A stretch of 35,739 nucleotides of DNA from a candidate division SR1 bacterium (GTDB taxonomy: Bacteria > Patescibacteriota > Gracilibacteria > Absconditabacterales > Absconditicoccaceae): positions 1-35,739 of the forward strand of contig JAPLUV010000011.1 in the NCBI GenBank assembly GCA_026397395.1, read 5' to 3'. The notes beneath the pieces are model-generated. The model did not search any database. It saw only the letters and a list, made by a program, of their open reading frames with translations, and was not told the origin of the DNA. This document shows, piece after piece, positions 10,586 through 22,573 of the stretch (position 1 is the stretch's first letter; each line of letters starts with the position of its first letter). A program made the translations under genes and the position numbers.

Positions 10586-10658
10586 AGCCACGAACGGGAA
10601 TCGAACCCGTGACCTCACCCTTACCATGGGTGCGCTCTACCGTCTGAGCTATCGCGGC
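10586..10658 (-). tRNA. tRNA-Thr (anticodon GGT)
   Basis: A full cloverleaf on the minus strand: acceptor GCCGCGA/TCGTGGC (one G-T pair), D arm GCTC/GAGC, anticodon stem CACCC/GGGTG with loop ATGGTAA (anticodon GGT), and T arm ACGGG-TTCGATT-CCCGT. The discriminator is T. CCA is not encoded. A broken copy lies 39 bases upstream in its own orientation. Confidence 0.93.
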
Positions 10659-10697
10659 AATATTAGTTCTCACAAGTGAATACTTTTTGTTAAATAA

Positions 10698-10766
10698 GTG
10701 CGCTCGGACCGAACGAACAAAGTGAGTGAGCCCCGCATCTATTGCGGGGGTCTGAGCTATCGCGGC
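10698..10766 (-). pseudogene. Broken tRNA-Thr 5' copy invaded by a palindromic element
   Basis: On the minus strand 10766-10751 repeats exactly the first 16 bases of tRNA-Thr (GCCGCGATAGCTCAGA) and 10705-10698 repeats the next tRNA block GAGCGCAC. The five D-loop bases between them in the intact tRNA are replaced by a 45-bp insert (10706-10750). The insert has a CCCCCGC...GCGGGG hairpin and ends in TCGGTCC. The anticodon and T arms are absent. The same insert type sits in a tRNA-Lys-derived repeat at 28994-29019. Confidence 0.75.
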
Positions 10767-10826
10767 ATAAACGGACACATAACTACCAATTTCCCCAGAA
10801 AAAGCAAGTCAAAAGACTTTCATAAC

Positions 10827-10845
10827 ATATTATATCATATAATAT
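10827..10845. repeat. 19-bp perfect AT palindrome
   Basis: ATATTATAT-C-ATATAATAT, a perfect palindrome with a single central base, between the tRNA-Thr locus and the giant gene at 10989. It could be an operator for a dimeric regulator or part of a promoter. AT-rich palindromes also arise by chance in such DNA. Confidence 0.4.
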
Positions 10846-10874
10846 ACAAAACGCAACTACAACTACATATAATG

Positions 10875-10903
10875 ATGCTCAAAACTTGAGCATTTTTCTT
10901 TTT
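10875..10903 (+). terminator. Orphan rho-independent terminator
   Basis: An 8-bp perfect stem ATGCTCAA/TTGAGCAT with loop AAC, then TTTTCTTTTT. It is about 330 bases beyond the preceding plus-strand gene and 85 bases before the next, so it may end a small transcript from 10770-10870 or serve as leader attenuator of the giant gene. Confidence 0.6.
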
Positions 10904-10988
10904 GGGATAAAATTGGAGATAAGGAAGAAAGCAAACCGAATATTTAAGTAATTTCTTCTGGAAGTATTTATTCTATGAATAATACAAG

Positions 10989-13900
10989 ATGGCAATTACT
11001 GGTTGAGTAGAGATAGCTGATCTCACGCCCGTGGAATGAACATCCAAGGAGCTTGCAAAACTGAAAGAGATTATTGCAAAAGATAATGTCAAAGATTTGT
11101 CAAAAGCAAAAAAAGACAAATTTGACGCTTTTGCTAAAAAGCAAAATAAAACAAATCTTGATAATCCAGACAATAAAAATCCAGATAAAGATTTCATCAA
11201 TGACAATGCATTGGATGAACGAGTTGAACAAGAATTTGATAAATATCTTCTTAAGTTGGGAGAAAACGATGCCAAAGGAACGATTAATAAACTCTATACG
11301 GGAAATGTTACTTCACTTCAAAATGATTTCAATAAATACTTACAGGACTTCTTCGCTGAAAAGTCTCAATTTAGTCAGTACATGAAAGTACTGGAAGATG
11401 CAGAGATTAAAGAAGCATTGAAGCCTTTTTCATTTGAGTTGAATGCTCTTTCTCAAGATGTTATTGCTTCTTTGGATCCAAAGATCGTTTCTGGACAAGA
11501 AACTCCTTCTCCTACAAATCAAAATAATAATCAACCTCAAAATACCGGAGACAAAACTAGAGCTACCTATGAAGGCAATGTTGCTGATGCAAATGAATAC
11601 ATCCAAGGCCAATGAGGAAAAAGTAAAATCCAGTATACTGCAGATGCATATACCAATAAAGATTTTAAAGAAGAAGATGATTTGAGTGATACGGATAGTA
11701 AAAAAGCTCTGAAAATGTTACTCAAAGGCAAAAGTGAAGCATTGGATATCGTAGATAGGGATTACAAGCGTTCATGAGCAGATAAAGCTGCGACCAACAA
11801 ACTCACGAGAATATTACTCAGAATTTGAGGCAAAGATGTTGATGCACAAAATATTATCAATGCACTCAAGAAAGTTAGTGAAGATTATAATAATGGAACA
11901 AAATTTGATGAGAGTAAATGATGGAAAGATAGAGCAAAAGAATATGGTAGCAAGGATGAATATAAGCTCTGAATCCTCTATCAAATTGCGCAAGAAAATA
12001 CTCAGGGATATCCCTATCTCAAAAGAGTTATGTGACTCTTGGTGCAAGAATTTTTGAGAGAAGATACGACAGTCACTACTGCTGACGGAACGGAAAAAAC
12101 AAAAGACTTTGTAGATATCTACAATGAGCATAACAACATGCCAACGACTAAAACACTTGATTTGGTCACAAGAAAATGACAGGCTATTAGAGCGATAGAA
12201 GCAGGAACATTTAGTCAAAAGCAGCAAATTAGAAAATTACTTAATCTTGCTGATGATGTAGATGTAGCTTTCTTGATGTCTGGAACATGAGAGAATAAGC
12301 AGAATCTTTCTCCGTACGAAAGAATTATGACAAACGTAAATACCCTTGGACGTCCACTCACCAAAGATGAAAACAAATTACTAGATCTCTGTAAAGCAAA
12401 TCAAAATAATGAAAATTTCAATTATGTCTTACAAGGATTGATGTCTGGGATGACAATCCAGGAGCTTGCTAATGCAGGAAATATTACTGTTGAGATTGAT
12501 GGCAACGAAAAGAAACAAGAACAATTGTTTGTCAAAAGATTCGCTGATGTAAATTTTGACGGAATGGATAGCTTTGCTGACAAAGATATGGTCAAGGGAT
12601 TACAATTCCAAAATATATACAATAACGTAGTATTGGAGATGTGATACAAAAATGAAGAGCAAAACAAACCATTGATCAATATTCTTTCCTTTGGAAAAGC
12701 ACTTGCAGAAAAGACGGGGAATACAGTCTTTGCTACTAAGCTCACTGAGTTGCTCAAAGATCCAAGTTTTGGAAAAACAAATAGTGAATTTAATACCAAG
12801 ACAAATGTTCCTCTATTAAGATTCCTCCAAAAATCGTTGATGGAATCTCCTTTGCCTGTCGCAGATATTTTGAAATATGGTCCAGATGCATATCAAAATT
12901 TCTATAATAATTCACTTGAACTACCAGGCGAATGGAAAACTAAAGTAGAAAATCGTTTGAAGTCACAAATTCCAAATATCGATAATTACTTAGATCCTGT
13001 AACTAAAGAATGAGTGATTCAGGCTGTTACCTCTTTTATCACCACACAACAATCTGGTGCATGAATCGCTATGAGTTTGAATGTTGGGAATCTTGCTAAC
13101 ACAGGAAACTCTGGATTAGATTATTTCTTAAGTGGATTGAATATTAATTTCTGACTTGGCGTCACCACTAGTGATAGTCCAACAGGAATTCTCTGACTGA
13201 GTCTTTCACGAGATAAAGCACGAAAAACAGGAAAAAATAGTGCCTTCTCTGCTGGAGTAGGAACGGGAGTTAATCTTGCTGCATGATTTATTCCTATGGT
13301 AAATCTCAGTGCTGGTATCGGTGAAGAATGGCAACTCAATAGACAAAGATTAGAGAAACAGCTTAATGCAAGCCCAGCTAAAAAAATACATATTGGAGTC
13401 GATGCGATGTTGATCAATTATTCTATCCCTGCCCGATGAGTTAATCTGGGATATAGTGAAGATAGAATGCAAGGCATTGAGCAGCAATATGCCAACATCA
13501 AAGCACAGTCTACTCCGATAGGAATCAATTCTCTGAATGCAATCAAAGATGTTTTTGGAGATCAGAACAAATCTTTGGCTGCTATAGAAGCTGTTTTGAT
13601 AGCAAAATTTGGTAAATCTACGGATGAATCTATCCATAAAGCTGCCTTCAATATTTATAAGTGATTGATGGCGTTTAATTTGACTAAAGAGGATTTCAAA
13701 AATCCTGGTAAATTATATCAAGTAGCTACTATGCTTGGAGAGTTCTATGCATTGGCTTGGAAAAATTCAGAAACAACTGGATTGAAATGACGAAAATTTG
13801 ATAATGTGAATGTTTGAGTGTTATTCTTCGCAGGATTCTTTCCTACGCCAACCCTTTCCTTACAATGGGCTAAGTACAAAAATCTTTATTATGAAGATAG

Positions 13901-16034
13901 TAAGGAAAGCCAAGCACTTGCAAACAAAGCAGAAGCGACAGGTGATGGAAATGAACAATATAGTGAAACTATTGGCGAGAGAGAAATCAGTCTCATCAAT
14001 AATACGATAGAAGTTTCTTTCTTGAATCAAAAATCTGCCATCAATCAAGTAGATAAAAATAATCCTAATCAAGCGCCCGATATTCTTCTGGATGAAAAAA
14101 CCCAAACGATTAAAGTACCGTTTGAACTTTGGGAAAGAGGTATTCTCAATGTCAATCTTGATCCTTGTTTGAAGAAACATATTAGTATAGAAACAGATAA
14201 GAATGGGAAGAAATATATGGTAATATCAAAAGACATTCCTGTACGTCTTTTCACTGCTAGTACATGAACTAGCGCAGAATATGTTCTTAATCTCGGAGAT
14301 GTAAAATCTGATGGAGGCAAAAAATCTGTCGTGGATGGAAAAACTGTATTTGAAGATATTATGTTAACACCAGGAAAAGATATTCCTAGCGATTGGTTGT
14401 GAAATGCACAAACGCCTATTTTTGAAAAAATTACCAAAGTAGATGGCAAGAATGGAATCAATGATTTACTAACTAAACTTACTACATGAGCATATGCTAA
14501 CTTCCCTCTTCGCTCTGCTGCTAAGTCTACAGAGAAAGGAAAAGAACAACAGACTGTATTCACGTTAACACCACAGGTCAACGGAAAACCAGACTATCTT
14601 GTTTCGTCTCCTGACATCTTATTTAATAAAACAAATAACACATTAACTATTATTCCTGACACAGGTGAACTTACCGTTAATTTTGCAAAAGATAAAAATG
14701 CATATACCTTCTCTTATAAGAGCGAACCAAAAGATGCGTTAAAAATTTCTTATAGAATTAATGATCTTACTGCTGCAGAAGCAAGAGCAGACAATTGGTC
14801 TACGCCAACAAAGATTGAATTTAATGATAATAATAACTTATTTGATTTCCTTGATGCTCACTTATCCAAAGCAAATACACTTATTGAAAGTAACAAAACA
14901 GCAGTCATGAATGCTGAGTACAATAACTTCCCTCAGTTTAAAATTTTCATGGACAAGCTTTGGAATATTGACAATAACAGTACTTTAGATGCCTGAAAAC
15001 TTGATGCTGCGAAATGAGCACTTGTCAAAATTCTCTGAGCAAAAAATACGCTTACTACATTTATCAATGGACTTGGAAGCGATTATAAAACAGTAGCATA
15101 TGTCATGGATCGTATGAAACAAGTCTTTGCTATGGAGTGATACCAAAGCTCTCTTCAAACGATGTGGAGCAATAATAAAAGATGAGATAGATATCATAAT
15201 ATTTTATCTCCGTCTAAAGAAAAATTTCCTACATCTCTTAATAGAAGTTTAGTAAGTACTAAATGAAATATTACTGAAAAATTTGATAGCAATTGAGCTA
15301 AACTAGTAAACAATCTTGTCTGATATACAGCATTTTATAGAAAAGAATGAAGTCCTGCCTGGTCTATGACTGCTCCAGGAAGTACAACGGTATACAAAAA
15401 TTTTATTAGTGATCCCTTAAAAGATCAACAACTCACTGATGGAAAAAATCGATTTCTCAAAAATCTTGATAAGCAAACCTATGAAAAAGATCTCCTCTTG
15501 GAATCTATCAAAAGTAAAATCCCTGCAGAGTATAGAGACCAGATAAAATCTGAAGACGTAATCTCATTTTTGAATACATGAGAGAAGTATGTTACTATTG
15601 ACAATTGACAGAAGAAGTATAGAATAACTTTAAACGCTAGCTATCATTTCTATCTCTTATGAGAATGTGCAAATGAATCTCTTGGCATGAAAATCTGAGG
15701 TCTCGAGATCCAATCACTCAAACCATGAACTGGAGAGCTTGAAAACAGTAGTTGAGAAGTCAAACATAGCTATGAGAATCAACATGTATGATTATCGATC
15801 AACAATGCACAGACAAGAAATGAAGCCTTCCGAGGCAAAAAAGCTACAGCATGAATCAATCTTTCTCTAGGTGCAGCGAAGCCAAAAGCTAAAGAAGTCC
15901 CTAATGCTCCTCCACCACCAAATTCTACTTTCACAGAAACTCCTCCACCTCCAAATTCTACCTTCACAGAAAATACTCCACCACCAAATTCTACTTTCAC
16001 AAAACAGCCACCAGTACTATGACATTGACACTAA
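10989..16034 (+). CDS. Giant 1681-aa protein of unknown function
   Basis: It starts at ATG 10989, since an in-frame TAA at 10980 excludes earlier starts, and ends at TAA 16032-16034 with dozens of TGA glycines. There is no signal peptide. Residues ~30-220 are Lys/Asp/Asn-rich and probably helical. The middle (~675-800) is Gly/Ser/Leu-alternating (such as SLNVGNLANTGNSGLDYF and FSAGVGTGVNLAAGFIPMV), which resembles amphipathic beta or barrel-like sequence. The C-terminus carries three Pro-rich units, each containing PPNSTFT. I recognise no catalytic motif. Size, composition and position ahead of two exported surface proteins suggest a large structural or surface-associated protein, but the missing signal sequence argues against ordinary Sec export. 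Confidence 0.8.
15906..16004 (+). repeat. Tandem Pro-rich coding repeats
   Basis: Three units of 33-36 bp at the end of the 1681-aa gene, each encoding a proline run followed by NSTFT. The third unit has an extra codon. Such spacer-like tails are common cell-envelope tethers or protein-binding ligands. The reverse strand gives a spurious Gly-rich ORF. Confidence 0.8.
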
Positions 16035-16065
16035 TACTACTTAATTTATCTACTTCTCCTTTCTC

Positions 16066-18381
16066 ATGAAAAAGATTTTCTTCTTATCGTTATGTATAGC
16101 AACTACGCTCTGTAGTGGTGGTTTTGCTGTTGCGCAATCTATGCCAACGCTAAACACAAATATGGCTACACTAAATATTAGTCAACCATATGCACAATCA
16201 GAGTGTAAAGAACCGAATGGGTCTATTGTCTATAATGCTAAACAACTCTATTTGGGTGATAGCTATACAACAAGAGATTTTGTCCCTGTACGATGAAATG
16301 GATATGATACACTTATATTAGATAGTAGTAAAGTTTTGGTATATCACCCAACTCTTTTTAACTTTTCTTCCTCTATAACATGGAAAAGTAATGGAGTGCC
16401 TAATGGATTAAGCTCTTATGCTGTCGTATCAGCAATAGGAACCTTTCAGGCAAATGCTACTGGACACGGACAATTGATATACAATATCCATAGAACTGCA
16501 TTATATAATTGAGGAAGCAGTACCTATACCATTTCATATCTTCCCAATAGTAATGGCGCTACAACACAAACAACTACATTACATAACAAGACTTTTTATA
16601 ATCAACCAGGATGGGTAGTAGATGGATTTGAGTGTGTTGATTATACGGTGCATTATTGTGGTGATGGTATCGTAGATACACAGGCAAGTATTGCTGCACT
16701 TCCATGAGGCATAGCCAATTCTATAGCAAATGAAGAATGTGATGGCACTGCTTGAGTACCAAATGGATTTGCCTGTAACAGTTCATGTAAATTAGTACAA
16801 ACGATTGTACAACCACACTGTTCTCTCACACCCATACAACAAACCATTAGCTGTGGAGGAAATGCTATGTTAAGTTTTGTTACTACCAATACTAATTCGA
16901 TTTCGAATCTCGTAAATATTCCTAGTGGTACTGTTGCTATCAATGGATGATCTTCATTGAATGTAACACCAACACAAACAACAAGCTATAGTTTTACTGC
17001 AAATGGAATGCCAGGTTCTACACCTGCTATCTGTAGTGGAACTGTTCTCGTTAATCCTGCCGCACAACCAAACTGTTCGTTGACTCCAGCAAGCCAAACG
17101 ATCACTGCAGGTCAGAATGCTATGTTAAGTTTTGTTACTACCTTTACTAATGCTATTACTAATCTCGTAAATATTCCTAGTGGTATTGTTACTATCAATG
17201 GATCATCTTCATTGAATGTAACACCGACGACTACTACTACCTATAGCTTTACCGTTAATGGAGGTGCATGTACTCTGCCAAAGACCTGTAGCGGAACTGT
17301 CATTGTTACTGCTGCGCCACAGCCACATTTGTGGATAAATAAAACATTGATAAATAATGTTGCCTATCATTCTGGAGATCTTGTATGATGGAGAATTGAT
17401 TTCAAAAATATCTGATCTGGTGTTGCACATCATGTTATCCTCACTGATTATTTACCTGCATCATTACACTATGTAAGTAGCCAATTGTTTGGTATCGTTC
17501 CTCCTTATAATCTGTGAGTAGGAATGCTAGGAATCAATCCAGAGATTATTTATTCATGATTTGATTTGGCTCCTGGCCAGGCTGGATATATGATTATTAC
17601 CGGACAACTTATCTCATACGATCTTTGTGATAAAACGATGAATACATCATTTATAGAATCAGCTGAAGTCATTCCTGCACTTCATTCTGAAGCAATATTC
17701 TTTTGTTACTCACCAACGACTAATTTAACGATAGATAAAACAATTAATAAACAACTCTTCTATCCTGGAGAATATATTAGCTTTACGATAGCAGTAAAAA
17801 ATAATGGACCGGATGTTGCACAAAGTGTAAAGATAGGAGATGTTCGACCAAATCCTAGTTGTATTTTATCTACTGGTGGACGATCATCCAATATGCCACT
17901 TACCTTAACTAACCCAACTACTCCATATGAACGAACACTCAATACACCCTTAGCGACAGGGCAAACCGTCTATATCTATCTTACAGGACAAGTAAACAAT
18001 ACGCGAAGTTGTGCAGGTAATTATGTAAATACAGGAACATTAACGTATGTGGTAAATAATGTAACGAAACAATGACGAGATATCGTAAATTTTTCTGTAC
18101 CAATGGTTAACGTAAGTTTCACTAAATCGCTGCTCGCGCATGGTACAACCCATGGAGATGCTGTTGTCTATTCATTGGACTATGCAAATAATGGGACTGA
18201 TACCTTAACATCATATGACGTAACAGATTACTGGCCAGGAACACTGACCTTCACGTCTGCTACACCAATGCCTCAGTCACAAATTACTGTCCCTGGTGGA
18301 CAAATCTTGAAATGGCATTTCACTACACCACTTGCACCTGGAGGCACAGGAAAAATTATTCTCAATGGAACCATAAACTAA
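16066..18381 (+). CDS. Exported surface protein with DUF11-type repeats
   Basis: 771 residues, starting with a signal peptide (MKKIFFLSLCIATTLCSGGF...AQS). Then comes a beta-rich region and a Cys cluster, YCGDGIVD...NEECDG...CNSSCKL, resembling the DUF4215 Cys-rich repeat. Two tandem 85-aa repeats follow (from HCSLTP and NCSLTP). Three DUF11-like modules come next, recognisable by phrases such as LWINKTLINNVAYHSGD, LTIDKTINKQLFYPGEYISF and VSFTKSLLAHGTTHGD. DUF11 modules are typical of large bacterial cell-wall or secreted proteins. It ends at TAA 18379-18381, 30 bases before a related larger gene. There is no sorting motif or C-terminal membrane anchor. Confidence 0.85.
16813..17322 (+). repeat. 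Tandem 255-bp coding repeat
   Basis: Two units with period 255 bp (85 codons); the phrase AATGCTATGTTAAGTTTTGT occurs at 16861 and 17116. At 16948 unit 1 has TGA where unit 2 has TCA at 17203, so TGA aligns with a sense codon inside one gene. Confidence 0.85.
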
Positions 18382-18411
18382 TAGACCGTTTTATCGTTTT
18401 GACTTATGCTC

Positions 18412-21400
18412 ATGAAAAAGTTATTTATCATCGCATTGACGAGTATTGCTCTCCTTACCGGAGTCAGCTTTGCTGATTTCACAAATTTTGCGGTAAGTCC
18501 TGCTGATCAATTAGCGCTGTCTTGATCATCACTTTCTTGGTCGACGCAAATTAGTAATGCAAGTGGCGATGCATACGTTATTGTCAAAATGCCTCAGACG
18601 CCAACATATGATGTAGTATATCAAAATGCATCACAGACTCCGATTAATAATGCACTGATTCAACTTGGTGTAGATCATGATCCCGTTTTTCTTATTGGCT
18701 CATGAGCAACAGTCACTCTTACCATATCAGCAAAAATGACAACGACTAACTGGTCATTTCCTGCTACTACACTAACAGTTTATGGGTCTAATGTTGTAGA
18801 TTTTTCTACTGTCTTTACCTCTGCCGTCGCTACTATTAGTCCTATTGCCGATCTTATGATACAAAAAGTTATTACAGGAACCTTACCAACCTTTTCTGGA
18901 GACCAAATACATTATATCGTAACGGTACAAAATATCTGATCTTCTTTCGCGTCTGGAATCCAACTTTCGGATACCTTTCCTATTCCTCTTTTTGGATTAC
19001 CTTCTGCGTTATTCAATGGAAATCCTATCGCATACAATACGCCCATTAGTTATCCAAATACCTTTGTATGGAATGCATGACCTGCATATCTTATCCAACC
19101 AGGGCAATTGGTAACGATGGATATCTCTGCAGTATTGATGCAACAAGTAGCCGCTGGTACGACATTTGGAAATACTGCTACCGTAACGAGCTCCACGTCT
19201 GAATATACTACAGGAAATAATACTGCTTCTGTAACTGGAGCAACGGTTTCTCTCGCAGATTTATATATTAGTAAAACGATGCAAATCTTTACTGGCTATC
19301 AAGCTGGTAGTATCGTAATCTATACTATTACCTATGGAAATAGTGGATGAACTACAGCACAAAATGTAAGCATCCAAGATATCATTCCTGCATCATTATA
19401 TATGCCGACAGCAAATCGATATATTGGCACACTTCCTGCAGGCAGTGGAGGCACTATTGTCGTTACAGGAACCTTAATCTCTCCTATGCAAGCTGGACAA
19501 ACATTTGTAAACACAGCAAGCATTACGGGAACAACCGTAGAAAGTTCTGTCAGCAATAATATTTCTTCTGTAACAGGAACTATTTTGTCGCTACCAAATA
19601 TCACTCTAGATATCCAAGCAAACAATCTTACCAGACCACAATATGATACTACTCAATATGGCGCTAGCGGACCAAACATTATGATTCTTGCTATCAGTGG
19701 AGATCTTGTACAATTAACTATCAATTATGGAAATAATGGAAATACGACAGCAAACACTGGAATACTTTCCTTGAGTAATGTTGGTGGGTTTACTAGCTTA
19801 GGAGCATATACTACAGCGTTATGAAATATCACTATTGGGCAAACAGGAATAACTATTATCACAGGAATCGTAGGTCCACAAAATTATATCTCTTTCACAC
19901 CAACAGCAACACTAACCTACAATGCTACACAAACCGTTTCTGATAACGTTCAAATCCAAGAGCCTTTTGTATGTGGTGATGGTCTTATTACAAGAACAGA
20001 ACCTTGTGATACTAATGGACCGATAGGACTCACGATGTCAGGTCAAGTTTGTGAAAATCACGGAGGCTTTTGTGTCGCCGTTACCAAAAATATTATCAAC
20101 TCTGCATGTTTGGATTACCAATATGCGAATGGTTCAGGACACATTTGTGATAGCAAAGAATTTCCTCTTACAGAAAATGTAGCTCAGTGTCAATCACTTA
20201 CCGTCCATGGTGGAAATATTATTCTTGCTAATTCAAGTAATAATAATTATGTAGGCATCGCTGATTTTAGCTGTGCTGCACAAGCTGGTATCGCACAAAA
20301 CATTGTCATTAATTGTGGAAATGGCGAAGTACATACAGGCACAAATATTGCTAATCTAAACGCAACTTGTCATTTCGATGAAACAAGTATTCCTGCAAAT
20401 AGAACGGTAACCTGTTCTGTCGATGGAACAACACAAAATGCATGTACGCAAAATATGATTATCGATCAAGCAGAATTTGGTAGATGTGGAGATGGTGTTT
20501 TACAATGATATGAAAAGTGTGACCTTGGAAATAACAATCAAATCATCGGAGACTATCTCGATGAAAATGGACATGTAGATGCAGGAGATTATGCTAATGA
20601 TGGATATACATGTCACAACTGTGATATCCAGAAAAAAGATGTCGTCATTCCTCAGACCGCATGTTTCAGTGTAAATGGAAATAATGTTTCTATCCAAGAT
20701 AATGAAATCCTTCCTTTCCGATGGAAAGTAGATGTCATGGGAAATCATCTTAGCACAGATAGTAATGGACATTGTACTCCGGGAGAAATTAATCAAAATA
20801 GTATGCAATGTGAATTTAGATTATTTAACGGAGCGCATCAAGAATCCAACGACGATCCTATCTATACGAAGAAAGTAAAATGTAACACCGATGAACGAAC
20901 ACAAAACGGTGATTTTGGTCAGCCAGAAAATGTATTCAACTATTTCTACGATCAAAGATTCACGAATAATATCCGATCATTACAAGATCCATTTGGTAGA
21001 TATTATTTGGATTTTGCAAATCTCAAAAGTAAATTGGATGGTGTCTATGGAGAATATAATCTTGCATTGTATCAAGTCACTTATCAATACTGTGATGCTA
21101 ATGGACAACGAACAGAAGGGAATCCTATCGATAGAGTCTGTGAAACTGACTTCGCAGTAACAAAACCATATCTTGCACAAAAGAGTTCATTTGGATTAAC
21201 ACCAAAATCTACTACCGTCAAACTAGATAATTATTTAGATATCTTTGGTAATCCTCTTATTGGATGGACGGACTTGGATAAAATTATGGTATTGGATGCT
21301 TCTGATTATCAAGGAGGAACAAATGTAAGTTCACTTATGACAACATTCATCAATAAATATAGCAAGCTCGCTATCGCGGTAGATAAGAATAAAATTGCTG

Positions 21401-21990
21401 CGTTCAAAGATGCTGATGTTACGGTCAAGATTGTTCCTCAACAAAAGATATATATTCTCGAAGGCAAGGCGTGATCAGCTACTACACTGACATTAAATCC
21501 CAACTTGGTATCTGATACTCCATTTACTATTGTAACGAAAAATATTAATCTGGTTGTCGAAGGAAACTTGACTACCAACGGTATGTTCCTCGTGAAGGGT
21601 GGTACGATTACGTTCAAAGAACCTGATGCAAATAAATGTAAGGATACACAAACTGTCCAAGGAATATTTGTAACGGATCAATGATTTGCTGCTGATCCAG
21701 AAGATCTAAGTAATAATGATGTGAATAAAACTCGATGTTCTTATGGAGGTTTGTATGTCAAAGGAGTCTTGATCGGAAATAATATCAATGACCTCGTCGC
21801 ATCTAGAAGATCTCAACTCAACCATTGGTTCTACGCTGGTAGATCTACTGATGCAGCTGTCTTGGCAGAAAGAAGAAATGAAATATTTAATGGCGCAGCT
21901 GTGCTTATCGAATACAGTCCAAGTCTTCGAACTGCTCTGCCTCCAGGTGCTAATGAATTTACTACAGCGCTTGATGTATATAAGAAATAG
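18412..21990 (+). CDS. Large exported DUF11/Cys-rich surface protein
   Basis: About 1192 residues. ATG 18412 begins a good signal peptide (MKKLFIIALTSIALLTGVSFA); ATG 18406 in frame adds two residues. The N-terminal half holds three DUF11-like modules (ADLMIQKVITGTLPTFSGD, ADLYISKTMQIFTGYQAGS and a less typical third). The centre is rich in Cys with CGDGLITRTEPCD and CGDGVLQGYEKCD, matching the DUF4215-type pattern seen in the preceding gene. The last ~350 residues look like a stacked beta region (INLVVEGNLTTNGMFLVKGG). It pairs with the 771-aa gene 30 bases upstream, and they may be co-expressed as envelope or host-contact proteins. It ends at TAG and two terminators follow. Confidence 0.85.
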
Positions 21991-22047
21991 TAATTTAGAA
22001 TTTAGAATTTGGAATTTGGAATTTAGAAACTACAATATATATAAGAG

Positions 22048-22074
22048 GCTCCGTGACAATTGCGGAGCTTTTTT
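22048..22074 (+). terminator. Rho-independent terminator after the surface-protein genes
   Basis: Stem GCTCCG/CGGAGC, loop TGACAATTG, then seven T; 58 bases past the stop at 21990. The gap before it contains the short reiterated word TTTAGAATTTAGAATTTGG. Confidence 0.8.
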
Positions 22075-22080
22075 ATTTAA

Positions 22081-22112
22081 AAAAAGGTTGCATCAATTCG
22101 CACAACCTTTTT
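22081..22112. terminator. Bidirectional terminator
   Basis: AAAAAGGTTG and CAACCTTTTT flank a 12-base loop. T runs occur on both strands. On the minus strand it ends the small gene at 22131-22352. Confidence 0.65.
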
Positions 22113-22130
22113 ATCATCTCCAGAAATGAA

Positions 22131-22352
22131 CTATTCAAATTGTTCTGGAAATTTTTCTTTGATGAAGTTTAGTTTATCATCAAGAGTGCCCGTGATAGTT
22201 TCAGCAAATAGCTGAATTTCTCTTACTTTTTTCTCAAACATCTTGCCTGACAATTTACCAAGACATATGGTAACAAGTTTTGAGTAACTCTTGATATCTT
22301 CCTCTTTCCAACCGAGAATTCTTTTCATTTTTTCATCGACATTATTTTCCAT
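22131..22352 (-). CDS. 73-aa hypothetical protein
   Basis: ATG 22352 to TAG 22131-22133, no TGA codon inside. The product is charged and mostly helical (MENNVDEKMKRILGWKEEDI...), with KMFEKKVREIQLFAETITG in the middle and an acidic end FPEQFE. No membrane segment, no recognised family. It is the only minus-strand gene between the surface-protein cluster and the putatively acquired gene, and it ends in a clear terminator, so it is probably transcribed alone. Confidence 0.6.
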   Translation of the reverse strand: MENNVDEKMKRILGWKEEDIKSYSKLVTICLGKLSGKMFEKKVREIQLFAETITGTLDDKLNFIKEKFPEQFE

Positions 22353-22522
22353 AGGTTTATTTTTTTATGGCTTTGATATAGTGATATTCTATCAAAAATC
22401 AATATTTTCCATTCCTGATGAGCATAAGTTCCCGGGAGAAAAATTAAAATAATCAGCTATTTGCCTGTAATTCTAACAATTTCCACCCGTGTTAGTATGA
22501 GCTACTCTGACCCGCATTTCTA

Positions 22523-22552
22523 TTGACTTTTTTATATAGATATATATAAGAT
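22523..22552 (+). promoter_or_regulatory. Putative promoter of the 879-aa gene
   Basis: TTGACT (22523-22528), an 18-base spacer, TAAGAT (22547-22552); a TATAAG alternative lies two bases earlier. It fits a sigma70-like pattern better than the Bacteroidota TTTG/TAnnTTTG pattern, but AT-rich DNA makes chance matches easy. Confidence 0.4.
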
Positions 22553-22553
22553 A

Positions 22554-22573
22554 TATACGCGATTTTGCGTATA
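22554..22573 (+). promoter_or_regulatory. 7-bp inverted repeat in the leader
   Basis: TATACGC-GATTTT-GCGTATA just downstream of the putative -10. It could be an operator or a 5' stabilising hairpin. It is not followed by a T run, so it is not a terminator. Confidence 0.4.

Noticed and set aside
14069-14581. 170-aa minus-strand ORF
   Set aside because: Antisense to the giant gene, whose frame is open for 1681 codons in code 25.
15779-16000. Gly-rich minus-strand ORF with repeated FGGGG
   Set aside because: Reverse complement of the Pro-rich coding repeats of the 1681-aa gene.
15906-16004. Possible CRISPR-like direct repeats
   Set aside because: Units are in frame, protein-coding, contiguous and without unique spacers.
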